A stretch of DNA of 64,000 nucleotides from Perognathus longimembris pacificus (lineage: Eukaryota; Chordata; Mammalia; Rodentia; Heteromyidae), in the NCBI RefSeq assembly GCF_023159225.1, contig NC_063162.1, positions 101,386,094-101,450,093 on the forward strand, given 5' to 3'. The notes beneath the pieces were generated by a model. That model was not told the DNA's origin. It saw nothing but the letters and a program-made list of their open reading frames with translations, and ran no database searches. Made by a program: the position numbers and the translations under genes. This document shows positions 1-13,600 of the stretch, piece after piece (position 1 is the first letter of the stretch; each line of letters opens with the position of its first letter).

Positions 1-300
1 CTTTATATTGATTGAAATGAAACTAAGAACTCTTAAGTGTCCATACATGACTATGAATTTGCTAATTATTGTGGGAAAAAAGAGCATCTTACAATCCTAG
101 CTAACTACATACAGACTTTCTGTGTAAATTCTGGGGATAACCATTGTCCCAATTGTATAAAACTGAAGGGTTTTCAGGGATTCTGGGCTTTTAGTGATAA
201 AGTCAAAGTCTCATATAAACTGAGACAGCTGGACGGTTGGTCAGCCTTTCTGAGAGTTAGGACTTGGGGTTTATGTCATTCGGTTTTTGTAAGTTGTGAG

Positions 301-519
301 GCTTGAACTCAGGGCTGGGTGCTGTCCATGAGCTTTTTTTGCTCCAGGCTAGTGCTCCATTATTTTAAGCCACACCGTTACTTCCAGTTTTCTGGTGGTT
401 AATTGGAGGTCAGAGTCTCATGGACTTTATGTCCTGCCTGGGCTGGCTTCCAACAATGATTCTCAGATCGCAGCCTCCTGAGTAGGTAGGATTACAGAAG
501 GGAGCCACTGGCCCTGGCT
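301..519 (-). mobile_element. Composite B1/ID-like SINE, diverged
   Basis: Reads as the complement of the composite SINE: ttgaactcagggc at the left and cctcctgagtaggtaggatt at the right. Confidence 0.75.
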
Positions 520-540
520 AAGTTATGTCATTTTATGTCA

Positions 541-657
541 CTTAATATCAAGGTGATGAGGGAGGAGGTAACAAGTTGGACAGGAAATGTACTCACTGCC
601 TTACATATGAAACTGTAACCCCTCTGTACTTCACTTTGACAAAAAAAGGGAAAAAAA
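541..657 (+). mobile_element. L1 3'-end fragment
   Basis: Contains gagggaggaggtaacaa, then caggaaatgtactcactgcc, and ends in an A-run. The same order occurs on the minus strand at 50,870-50,760, so both are 3' ends of one L1 subfamily. Confidence 0.7.
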
Positions 658-1175
658 TAAGGTGACCTCAGGAAAACCCACTTTCCTAAGTCTTTCCCAA
701 TGTCAAATTTTTACCAGTTTTATTACTTCCTAAAATATGCAACTAATGCCAGGGTCAAAATAAGTACTAAATGAAAGTACAATTAATTATCTTGAGTGAA
801 AAAGTGAAGGAACAACAGCCAGACCCTAAATTCAAGCCCCAGTACCAGACAAACACACAAAAAGGATACAGTTAAAACTATAAACAATATTAAAAGATTT
901 GTGGGTTGTGACTAGCAAATTATTTTAATGCAACTCTCAAAGCCAATCTATTAAGCTCCTGGTCATATAACATTTGATTACTAAATGTTTTATAAACCCA
1001 CCTTTTCTATATGACTACTCTATAAAATGCATATAATGATACTTTTCTCCCAATCATTCTTTTATATTTTCAATCCTTTTTTAAAAGTTCTAACTTCCTA
1101 ATTGTTTGTCTACTAAACACTACTGAAATTAAAGATAAAACTTTAATAGAAAAAAGTGAAAGAATTCAGTATTAC

Positions 1176-1320
1176 CTTTTAAATGTATCAAATACACCTG
1201 AATCGTCAAAGTTAATGGCATCGGGGTGTCCAGGAGGTAGACATACATCACCAATATGAATCTCACAACACGGAATGCCATGCTGTACCACAGTCAAACT
1301 TGGGTAAAATGATGACCAGC
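1176..1320 (-). CDS. HBP1: HBP1 exon 8 (end of AXH domain)
   Basis: This 145-base exon encodes about residues 308-356, from GWSSFYPSLTVVQHG through IGDVCLPPGHPDAINFDD to GVFDTFK. The acceptor is ATTTTAG|GCT and the donor AAAAG|GTAATA. It ends in phase 2. No further HBP1 exon is visible between here and the left edge. Confidence 0.96.
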
Positions 1321-4300
1321 CTAAAATTAAACCATAATTGCATAAACAATGAGAACTTCCAGAAAGAACTATAAGAAAATGACATATTTCTGCACTCTTA
1401 AAAATGAGTTGCTTCTTTAAAGTCAAAAGATTTTCTAGAACCAGTAAGTATTTCAACAATGTGAAAGCCCTACAAAAGTACTTTAATTCAGAATTTCATT
1501 ATCTTTTCAGGTTCTAGTAGTCAGAACTTCTATTAAGCTACAAAATAGTGGTAAATGATACATTGATTATGAAATTGTCTCTGAATTAGTGAATTATGCT
1601 TAACATGGTATTATCATAATAAGACTCTTAGAGTGATTCAGGTTTATATAGGTCCATTTGGCAAATGTAAAGCAAACTGTGACTAACTGAATAATCCCCA
1701 AACTATACTGCTATAACAAAAAAGCTAACTACAGTAAGATACACATAACTTTGAATTGTCTCATATTCATAGGAAGTAATGTTCTACCTGGCCATTGCTA
1801 AGATACTTAAACATGAGTATTACTAAAGGCATTTCTTATGGTAGTTGTATTTGGTTTGAAATAAAATTTCCCTTCAAACTTCTTAATCACTAAAGCGACA
1901 AGACACAAACAGTTACTATGAATTCAATTGAAGCCCTACCTTTATTTTTAACATAGAAAGGGTGGTCCAGCTTACACTCTACGGTAAGTAAGCCATCTTC
2001 TACTGTACCAGGGTCAAAAGTCAACTTCAGTACAGATTCACCAAATGATATACTTTCTTCATGTGATAACAACTTTAGACCATCAGAACCATAGCCCTGA
2101 AAATATATGCACAGAATGAACGAACTGGAAATGTTGAACTCAACAAGCAGTGAACTTCTCTTTATAAGGTAAGACTGTGGAAAAGACAAAAATAACCAAG
2201 ACAAGATACTTGGTTTAAAGAAAAATAGATCCAGCACTTAAGAAAGATACATATATTAAACATCTACAGTATATAGGGAAAACTAGAATCAGTACTTTAA
2301 CATAAGTATAAATAATGCTGGTGGAATTCTATAAGATATTCTAAGAGGGTAAGACTTTCAGCTCCATTTGAACTGGGATGTAAAAGACAAGAAAGGTAGA
2401 AACAAAGGTAGAAAGGTAGAAGCAGATCCCCCTTGGACCAGTAATAATTGTAGTCAACAATTTCTTTGAGGAGTTCTGTACAATACAAGGTAAGTGCAGA
2501 TTTGGGACAAATAAAGAAGAAAAGGACAGTCTAGTCATAGCATAGAGATCTTAAAGACAGGCAAAGTGCTTAAACCTTTCGCTTAGAAGGACTGGAAAAT
2601 CATGGGCTAGGCCTGATGATGCATGCCTGTAATCCCAGCTACTCAAGAGGCAGACGCACAAAGATTATGTCCAAGCCTACCCCAGGGAAAAGGATGAGAC
2701 ACTATCTAAAGAAGTAAAAAAAACAAAACTATTGAGGTCTTGGCTCAAGTGGCTCAGCACCTGCCTAGCAAAGATGAGACCCTGAAGCTAGTGAAAGAAA
2801 CATTGTCAATTTTATAAAAATGACTGCAAAGGGAACGTTTTAATTATTGGAAGTGATGAAGCCTCCCATTACAGTCCTCATTATAGTACATGCCAGGTGG
2901 CAGTCTGAAAATGTACACATGAAAAAGATGACTATTTCCCTTGAATTCACAGAAAATAAACATGCCAATGGGCAGCTATACTATCCAACACATGACAAAG
3001 AGGTGAATAAGAAAAGAATGGATATTGGAAAATCTTTATGGAAATAGTACCAAGTGAATATGAAAGGAGGAAAGGGAATACAGTAAAGACAACTTCATTA
3101 TTTTAAATCTAGTCATTAAGAATAAAAATTAAAAGAATAGAGGGAAAATAAGTCAAGAGGAGAAATAAGATTGGTACAATTTCGGCCACACTAAACAGGA
3201 TTTGAACCCTATTATTCACACGGCAATGTCTAATATACAACTGAATAAGTGTAGGTGAGGTTATCAATATGTTTATAAATGATCAAATTACAGAATCTTC
3301 AAATTCTTAAGAGACATATAAGACTTTAAAAATAATCCACCCCTACTTTTCAGATCAAGAAGCCAAAGTCCAGACAGATGAACAATCTAAGACCAGTCAA
3401 AGAAACAAGGTGCTGGAAGAGGACCCAAAGTCCAACCCCAGAATGCTGTCTACAAGATGGGCAGAGGTGCTGCTCAAACTACCAGTAGACAGGCACTGTG
3501 GAAGAAAGGAGAGGGCAGAACCCTGTCTTGTATTTGTTACTTGTATTTGTTACTGTAGGCAAAGGAGAAAAGCAGGCAAAAGATTGAGAATCATGATTCT
3601 CTTGCATAACTTATTTTTAATAATGTCAGTTTAGTTTTCACCAATGCATAATGTATACAACACACCCAAAACACAAGTGCTAAGAAATATACTTTTTATT
3701 CATCCCATCTAAGAAAAACCTAACTAGAAAGGTAAACCTAAAGTCACTGCTGTTGTCCATCAGGGTAAGCAACAATGAGTGATTATAAAATCTCTATCAA
3801 AAATGTAAGATTGCACTTAAACATGAACGCAGAGGATGCCCCTGGAGGCTAACACACTTTATCCTTCATTTTAAAAGGTTGGGGGAGAAAACCTTAAAGA
3901 ATTTTAAATTAACCTTGTGAGTGCCCATTTGGAGATCTTCCTCGTTATCACAGCCTTCAGCTCTAGCAAAATCTTCAACATCCTGCCATTCCTTACTGCT
4001 TCCCTTATGAAAGCACAGTCGTGTGCCTAAAGTTTAATTAGAAAACAAGTATTAGATTTAGATATGTGACTTGTGTACCAGATAAAAACATTAAGCTATT
4101 TTTTTTTTTACCTTTCAAAAAACAGTGCCAAATAGTTGAAGGCCAGGAATTGCACCACCCTAAATCATCATCATCTGACAGGGAGGACATGCAGAAAATG
4201 CCAGATTCTGATTCACTATTTGCCTGTAGAAAAAAAAAATTATGTTGTAAGCCTTTTTGTTGTTGTTGTTTAGATTTATTTATTGTCTCACTTAGCCAGT

Positions 4301-7300
4301 ACCAGGGCTTAAACTCAGGACCTCACCCATTAGCTCAGTTTACATGCTCACAGCTGGGGCTCTACTACTTGAGCTATCATACCATACCTCCAGTCTAGCA
4401 TTTTTCTGGTTAACTGAAGATAGAATCTCAAGACTTCTCTGCCCAGGATAGCTCTGAAACTCAATTCTCCAGATCTCAGCCTTCCTAAGTAGCTAGGATT
4501 ACAGGTGTGGGCTACTGCTACTGACCTTCATAAATGTTTTAATACTTCTTTTTCTCATGAGTTTTCAAATAATATAATGAAACAAAGCATATTATTTTCC
4601 ATCTATCTGTGCTTTCAAAGAATTTATTACATGGAGAAAAGTTAAATGTTTTTCAACCCTTATATAAGCTTCACAGAAGTTTAACCTTACGAATAAACTC
4701 ACCCTTTCATGTCTTCCTGGTGTTTCCTCCTTCCAGTGGTGGTGAGGGAAGGCTGGCTCACTCTTTGAAGAGGAGGATACTGGCGGAGGGCGTGCATAGG
4801 AATGTAAACTTTTGCTAGTAGCTATGATGTGTACAGGAGATGATCTAAAGCAAAGCAGATTTTGCCATAAAGCAGAGGGCATTACAATTAAACACCATAG
4901 TCCAAGTACCAGTGTAGTACTAAGTACCAAGTGTAGTATCAAGTTCCAATAGCCATGGCAAAATTTAATATAGATAGCAATGTTTCATTTGTAATAATAT
5001 GTTGTTCCTAAACTCAATTTCCTACCCTAAACCCTCTACATGTCAGACTTAATAATATGCTTTAATTACTACTACTATTCATTTATCCCATTTACAGTAT
5101 CTCACCATATAGCCTCAAACTTGAGATTCTCCTGTCTCAGCCTCTCAAGTGCTAGGATTACAAACATGTTCCACCATACTTACTTCCTATTCACCTTTAT
5201 CTCAATACATATAAGTGCATGCTTTAATTCAAGAAAGGTAATACCTCATACATTTTTCTTCTACTTTGATGTACTCAGTCTGAGCATGAATCAAGTGTTT
5301 CTGTAACAAGTTCACGTCTATTAATTCTAGCTCTCAGGAGGCAGAAGCAGGATAATTACAATCTTACAGTCATGCTGGGCTACATGATAAAAAATCTGGC
5401 TCAAAAAATAAAACTAAAAACAAAACTAAAGTACAAGTAACAGTGTGATGTCCTAATATGTATGCAGTAGGATGGGGACATAGCTCTGTTGTAGAACATT
5501 TTTTTAACATATACAAGTCCTTGGGGTTAGACCCCAGCACCCTCCCACCAAAAAAAAAAAAGTGTGACCTAAATAAGAATTAACATGCTAGACATGTCTA
5601 AATAAAGTAACAGCAGTCTCTCATACCTCTATGCAAGAATATAAATTTTACCCATTCACAACCCCTTTGCACTATAGTTACGGCTTTCAACAGAGCACAA
5701 TAACAGTTATTAACATTCTATAAGAAGCTGCATGAACAGCCACTGACAATATGATAAAATGGGCAAGACTTCAGAATTTGACTTCCTATGCTAAGGGAAG
5801 TATAGGAAATACTACAGAGAGTAAAGTTACAAACTCTTTACATCCACATTTTCTTTGTTGTTTTTAAGAGCTAGCATTTCAATGCATAGCCTGGCAAGCC
5901 TTAAACTCTTGATTCATAGCCTCCCAAGTTCTGAATTTACAGAACATGCCACTATGTTCAAATTTATACTAAATTTCTTCTTAATCTTTTACTTACTTCC
6001 CATGAATTACATTATGAATCTTCTCATGATTTCCCTATAAAAACTAGAAAGTATTATCTAATTAGAAATAAGGAGTGGGCTAATAAGTCATGTTTTAATG
6101 TAAAACAAAAAATCAGTTTGACAACTGCAATGGCAAGTAGTACTACAAAATAAACAATTCTCTGAAAACTTTCTTCCCTGTGAAACTTACATGGAATTAA
6201 CCTGAAATTAACTAAACTGAGTTTGTGCTAATCAAAACTGCACCCTGATAAATAGGAGAAAAGCAGCATAACTTACTGTCTACAAGAAAACCTGGATTTC
6301 ATACCTAAGAAGTTTAACTCTTTGGCAAAGCATTATACTAAACCAAGACTGTTACCAAGCCTCAGGTTATTTCTGCATTACCTAGTGCACTCTGGCCTAT
6401 CATTTTCTACCAACAGAGTACAAACCTAGGCAGTTCTCTATTACAGATGCCTATGTTTTTACTCCAAGTCTTCTTTTAATGAAATGTTATTTACCCAGGT
6501 CTCCCTAGGAATATCAGTTGAAAGCTTCCATAATTTCACAGCACAACAACTCATTTTCTTAAACTCTAATTTATATACATAATTTATAAACTCTTATTTT
6601 AGCAGTTAGATCCACTTCTAAGTTTTCAAGATTTTAAAAGTAGCAGAAAGACAGATAAAGCTGACTACACTGTGGAAATATCAAACCTAGACCAAAAGGA
6701 ACCAAAAAGTTTAAAATACGTTTATTGTAACTATGTTTTTTTTTAAAAAATACAATTTTTATTTATAAAAGTAATATACAGTAAAAGTAGCCCTTCATCT
6801 ATTTTTATGACTTTTACATACTTATAAAAATTTATAGTATTTTTATTACAGAATCCTTATTTAATCCTAAATGTGGAACCATGCCATTATAAGGTCCTTA
6901 AATTCGAATTCATTCATTAGGTAGCTAATAATGTTATTTAAAAATTGGAAATATTTCAAGTAATTAGCAGTTTTTTGTGTGACAGTTTTAAGTATAAAAT
7001 ACAGGTAATCCTCCTACCTGTTGTAAAATGAGCATTGCATAAGGGGGCTTTGTGGACTGGTGGCAATATTTGCTAGTTCTGTGAGCCAGTCCACCTCACT
7101 TTCACGGTAATTATTTTCCGATATGTCTGAGGTATTCTGGTTCCAAGATGGTCTTGGGTATTCTTGATGTGAAACGTCTGAACTTAGCTGGTATATGGCA
7201 GATTGGGCAGGATCACTTTGAACAGCCTGAAGTTCAGGAAGGTCATCTGCAAATAAGCACACTCAAAATTATAAAAATAAAATGATATATATAACAAAGA

Positions 7301-7567
7301 ACAATAGTCTAACTGCATCTACAAACCCTTAAATTTAGCTGATTTTGTGAGAGGAAAAGCACATATTTAAGATTAAATCCAATTACGGTTTCTTCAACAA
7401 CATATAACTTAGATGAAAATAAAAGTCCTATTATAAATTTTTAGGATCCACTTTCACAAGTAAGTGTTACAAGTTTTTTTTGGTTTTGGTTTTGTCTTCT
7501 TCTGTTCACATTGCTGGGGATCAAATCCAGAGCTTCATGTATATTACGCAAGCACTATACTACTAAT

Positions 7568-7612
<45 letters not shown>

Positions 7613-10600
7613 GCCAGTCCTGGGCCTTGGACTCAGGGCCTGAGCACTGCCCCTGGCTTCTTCCCGCTCAAGGCTAGCACTCTGCCACTTGAGCCACAGC
7701 GCCGCTTCTGGCCGTTTTCTGTATATGTGGTGCTGGGGAATCGAACCTAGGGCCTCGTGTAACCGAGGCAGGCACTCTTGCCACTAGGCTATATCCCCAG
7801 CCCCTATACTACTAATTCTGAATTCAGTAATACTGAGTGGTGACTCTTCATTTAAATGCCTTCCCTAAAGAAATATCATGCTAGACTTTTCAGCTTTTCT
7901 AAGAAAAACACTGAAATCCTATCCAAGTTAATACAAGAAACACTAAACTAAGAAAAAAATTCTCTTTTTTAAAAAGAGGTTTGAAAATGAATTTTGAAGA
8001 CCTTTAAAAATAAAAGTCTCTATGAAACACATACTAACAAATTCTATAGCTCCAATGGGTCCCTTAAGTATGTAAGAAACCTCTTCCAGTCATCTAGCTA
8101 TCATCATAAAAGCTCATATTCAGAAAAATGTTTTAGAACAGTCAACTAAAAGATACTTTAATTAGAAGTAATAATTCAAAATATCCATTCTACAAACTGA
8201 CTTTTTAAAAAGTATCCATGCCAAAGAGTTCTAAAATACCTTAACAATTTAATTTCCCCAACCTCCAGTTCTCATACTGATATAGCGATTTGTCTTCCCT
8301 CACTGCCAGAAACCTTTTAACCATAATTTATTCATTTATTCCTGTCTTTCAAATTCAGAAAGTTAACTTTTTAACTGAAGTCATGGATGGAAGGGGCAAG
8401 GTTCTGGCTCCCTGGGGGCCAACTTTCTTCCTGAAACCTATAACATGATGATAAACAATCCATTATTGATTAAAATGGTGCTCCCTGTTCAACAGTACCC
8501 TCCCAGTAAGATCAAGGTCCCAAAAAGCCTTGTCATTTCAACAGGTTATGTTTGAAGACTTTTAGGATCTCTAAATTTCCAAACAGTATTCTTACATCTT
8601 CTCTACACTTTCAGAACTTGTAAAATACAGTCATACATTCTCAGAGTTTTTATGAACATTGAAGATAATTACATATTAAATATGGACAAAGAAAGGCATA
8701 CTGAAAAGCTGGGCAGCAAGCCAAGGGGACTTATTGCCTATTTATTCTTGAACATTAGCTTTAGAACAAAACAACTCCAAATCACCTCTCCACAAATCTA
8801 CACAGCACTTACAAGCCACATCATCTCTAATTCAGCTCAGGCAGGAGTGACCATCATAAATGTCAAACCCTTGAGTTTCAAGGGTTCAATGTTATTTCCA
8901 AATGACACCAAAAATCAACTGTGAAGAGCTCTCTAGGACGATGTTTCACCAGTAATATCTCTTTGGAAGGTGGTTAGTAGTTTGGTCTTCATATATTTAG
9001 ATAGTAATTTATAAATGAGTATCTATGATAAACAAATAGTCACACTGAGTTTAAGTAACATTTTAAAAGCAAGGACAAGAGAATGCTGAAAATGCCTAGG
9101 ATACAAAAATATCACTAACATTTTTAGGCAGGTAATGTAGATTTTAAAGTAGATTAAATATGAAAATGAATCTGAATCTTGGGTTCCTAAATGACTTAAT
9201 TTTGTTTACCAAGCTCCATGTGCTCATCACAGGAATTATAGCCAGGCGAGGATGGCAAGTTCTCATTACACTGCAACAACTCCAGTGAGTCATTCATTCC
9301 TGAAGTTCTCTTGTCCATTACCAACAGGAGTTTCTGTACTGCATTAGGCATCTGATTTGTCTTCACTTCCCACACCATGTTATGGTGCCCCGACTTGGAA
9401 AAAAAAAAAAAAGTTAAGTCATGTGACTTAGCAATCCAAAATATGAAATCAAGCGTAGATATCACTATGCTGCATTTTAACTGAACCATACATTGCCATT
9501 TATACCTCTCTCAAATCCTTTGGACAAGGAAGAGATTCTCAAACAGGACCTTCCAGTCCCCAGTACCACATCTAGATCCTAAATGATCAATGTCCTAAAT
9601 TCATCAGCCTTTTCTCCTAAATTAAAATTACATATTTTTCTTCCTCCCCACAACCCCCTCCTCTTTTTTTTTTTAATGCTGCTCCTGGGGCTTGAACTCA
9701 GGGCCTGGGCACTGTACCTAAGCTTCTTTTGCTCAAGGCTAGTGCTCTACCACTTGAGCTACAGAGCCATTTCCAGCTTTTTCTGAGTAGTCTGTTGGAG
9801 ATGAAACTCATTGGCCTTTCCTTCCTAAGCTGGCTTCAAACCTCCATCCTCTCACAGCTCAGCCTCCTGAGTAGCTAGGATTACAGCTGTGGACCCCAGT
9901 GCTGCTCCCTGCTCTCTTTTTTGTCTTAGAACACTAGGTAGGCACTCTGCCAGCTGAGCCATGTCCCCAGCACATTATTTCTTTAAGCTTGTAACTTCTT
10001 TTAAACATTATGCAAAATTTTCTTTAAAACATTATTATTAGTCTTAATGCAAACATTAAGACTAATAAATTATTTTATACATATAACTCCAATTCGAAAG
10101 AAAATTTCTCCCATTAAAGACAAGGAACATTCTACTTCTTTTTTTTTTTAATATTATTCCATCCTATTTAATGTCCCTGTTTCCATAGTGTTTCCTCCTG
10201 TTCTGAAAATGAACAATATTAGCACTCTTAAATTCTGTAAAGAGCATTTAAGTTTCTTCAAGTGGAGAAATATTACACTTCTAATAAAATGTTTTCTCAA
10301 TGAAAATTTAAGACTTAGTCATATAAAAAGCTTTTTAATTCTTAAAGTTACTATTTCTAGAAAGGTGACTACTAATCATAGTAGGTTTTACTAAGCAACT
10401 AATCTGCATTCAATGAAGCCTACAAAGTTCTCACAAGGAAAAATGTACACAAATATCCTTAATTCCTTGGCAAAATTTTTGCTTTAAAAGGAAAATGTAG
10501 TTGTGTCTTTTACACTCTATTGTCTTTGGACAATGATCAAATTCGTTATTTAAAACAAGAGTAGCTTAGAGGTAGAGTGCCTACCCAGCATTCATGAAGC

Positions 10601-13600
10601 CTTGGGTTGGATTCCCCAGTACCACATAAACAGAAAAAAGCCATAAGTGGTGCTGTGGCTCAAATGTAGCTCAGGGACAGTGCCCAGGCCCAGAGTACAA
10701 GCCCCAGGACTGGTTAAAAAAAGAGTGACAACAATAAGATTTTCTGGTTTTTCAGGGGCTCTACTCCAACCTCCACTTAAAAAAAAATAAGCTTAAGCCA
10801 GACATTGGTAGCTTATGCCTATAATCCTAGCTACTCAGGAAGCTGAGATCTGAAGATCAAGGTTGAAATTCAGCCCTAACAGGAAAGTCTCTTATCTCCA
10901 ATAAATCACCAAAAAGCTGGAAGTAGAGGTATGAACTCAAGTGGTAGAGCACTAGTCTTAAGCAAAAAAGGTCAGGAACAGTGCCTAGGCCCTGAGTTAA
11001 AGCCCCAGTACTGGCATGTGTGCACACATACACACACAGAGAAAAGAAAAGCTTTACTGAGAAAAAAATAAAAACTTGATTTTTGACAATATGTACTGTT
11101 CTTCAAAATGGAACAATAAGATATACTGCTATTAAAGTTAAAGCAGCACCCCAGCCCATGCTAATCAGGAAGTCAATGAAGCAAGGTGCTGGTAGCTCAC
11201 ACCTGCCAATCTTATCGACTCAGGAAACTCAGATCTGCAGATCATAGTTTAAAACCAGTCCCGGCAGGCAAGTCCATGAGACTCTTAGCTCCAATTAACC
11301 TCCAAAAAAGCTGGAGTGGAGCTTGGATCAAGTCCCCAGAAAGCACCCAAGCCCTGATTTCAAGCCCCATGACAGACAAAAAGATTAAAAAAAAAAAGTC
11401 AATGAAACGATACTAGTATTTTTACCAGAATTCTCTAAACCATGATATAATTATCAGTAAACACTAGCAATTTTTTTTCTACAAGGTTTTTTTCATCTTA
11501 CTGATTATAAACTACATAATCATGGCTAATTTTTTTTAAAGCATTCTAAAAACTTTTGAAAAAAGCTCAGGGAGAGTGCCTGGGCCAATTTCAAGCCCCA
11601 GAACCAGGGACACAGGAACATACACACAAAAAAACATGACTACTCCTGACCCTATTAATGAGATTTGGATGCTATTAACAAATAAATTAGAATCTAATCT
11701 TTTTGTGTGTACATAAAATATTTTTTCATACTCAATGACTTTTTTCTTACTGTTCATACTTTACTATGTCATTGTTTCATGCCTATTCCAGAGTCAGAGG
11801 TGGGAGGATGGCTTGAGCTCTCAAGTCCAAACCAGCCTGGGCAACATAGGAAGTTCTCATCTCAAAACCAACAGAAAGATGTAAAGAGCATTCATTGTAA
11901 AGATACACAGAAGTTCATTTATTCCTGTTACTGCTGAACATTTTATTACTAGTTTTCTCAGTCTTCTAGATAACAGTGTGTTTTTACACTCTCATTTTTA
12001 AGTACTTGCTTAAATATGATTGTTTCCCAGATAAAGGTATGCTAAGTGGAGGAAACATCTTAAGTTTCTCAACATAGATAGAACCTTACTGTATTTCTAA
12101 TTTTAATTCTGGATGCTTCCTGCCTGTACCTTCGAAAATATCACTTACAATGTTTTAAGAAGCTTGCTCATAGATATCAATGATCAGATGTGTAGTGAAA
12201 AGGGCACTGAGTTAGAAGCAAACATGAGTTGATTCCAACTTGATCATTGACCCAATTGACTGAGCTTCTCATTATCTTATCATCATTGTCAAAAATAGGG
12301 CTAATGATACCTGCCTGGATAAACTGACACACTGAAACAAAAATGTATTGACTTCTTTTTAACATTTTTTATCCCAGACTGTACAGCAAGCAGGGTTATT
12401 ACCTGCCATGTTCTTAATGTCTCAAATCCAACACAGTGAAAACACTTAACAGGAGACAACCAGAGAGCCTCGGGGTCCCTGGCAGGTCCCTGGCCATATG
12501 GTGGCTTGCTGGCCCTCCCCTGGGCCAAGAGCTGAGCTCCCCAGCGTCCAGTGACAGGCCAGGAATCCACAGAAATGAGTGAGCCATGGGCGACTGCCTC
12601 ACACGGAAGTCCCTGGAATGTAGCTCCTGAGAGGGTTAGGTGAGGGGTCACTGGGATTCAGTTTCCGCAGTTTGCCCCCCGACAATAATTACAAGTCATC
12701 TAACACATCTCAAAAACAGTCATGCATCATGCCATGACTTATGGCAAGTAAGTTTAACGGTTTTCAAATGTTTGAAATGTGAAAGAAAACCTTTATCTGA
12801 TAATCCATACACACTTACAGTAAATCCACTCTAGTATAACCTCCCACAGAATTGATGACTAGAGGAAAGGTGATTTCTCAAATATCAAATCATTTGCATT
12901 TAAGCCTCTATCTAATCCTCTTAATCAGTAATTCTAAATTAAACTCTTATGACAACCAGGCCTCTGCTTTAAACAACGATGTCCAGGCTCTTCCCACCAG
13001 AAAATTATTTATTCAGTCTGGGTAAAGTCCAACCCTATGAACTGTTGTATTTGCTTTCAAAAGAACTTCATCCACAGTTAAGAACTACTCGACTAAAATT
13101 AATTTATTTTTTATTAAAAAGTTAATGTCCTATGCACAAGACATTTTAGTTGCAACATTAAACCTCAATGGTAAACAATCCAAGGAATCTATACCTCAGT
13201 GGAAAAAACATCATCAGTAAAAGACCACCATTCTATAAAAAAGGCTTAGCTATAAATAGAAAGAAAACAAAGATAGTATTCCAATGAAGGAAGCTTACAT
13301 TAATTAGTGAACTCATAGAACTTGCAAAGTTCTGAGTTAAGAAAAATATAGAGCCTAGTATCAGTGGAAAGATGGTCATGGTTACTAAGACTGTAAGAAT
13401 GACACAGGGGTAGGCAGACTATGGTGTAATTCTTCATTCAAATTTATTTTTGACAAACTCAAACTTTTTTTTGGTGGTACTGGGGTTTAAATTCAGGGTC
13501 TTGTAGGTGCAAGGTAGTGGCATAATTTTTCATTCAAACTTAGTTTTGACAAACTCAAACTTTTTGTGGGGGTTGTACTGGGGTTTAAATTCAGGGTCTT

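Noticed and set aside
1..1175. Search for HBP1 exons 9-11 (linker and HMG box)
   Set aside because: No sequence encoding the expected continuation after FDTFK was seen, so these exons must lie beyond the left edge.
12301..12651. 116-codon minus frame in the GC-rich intron block
   Set aside because: A second minus frame is also open in the same block; no recognisable domain. Treated as an unexplained block, not a gene.
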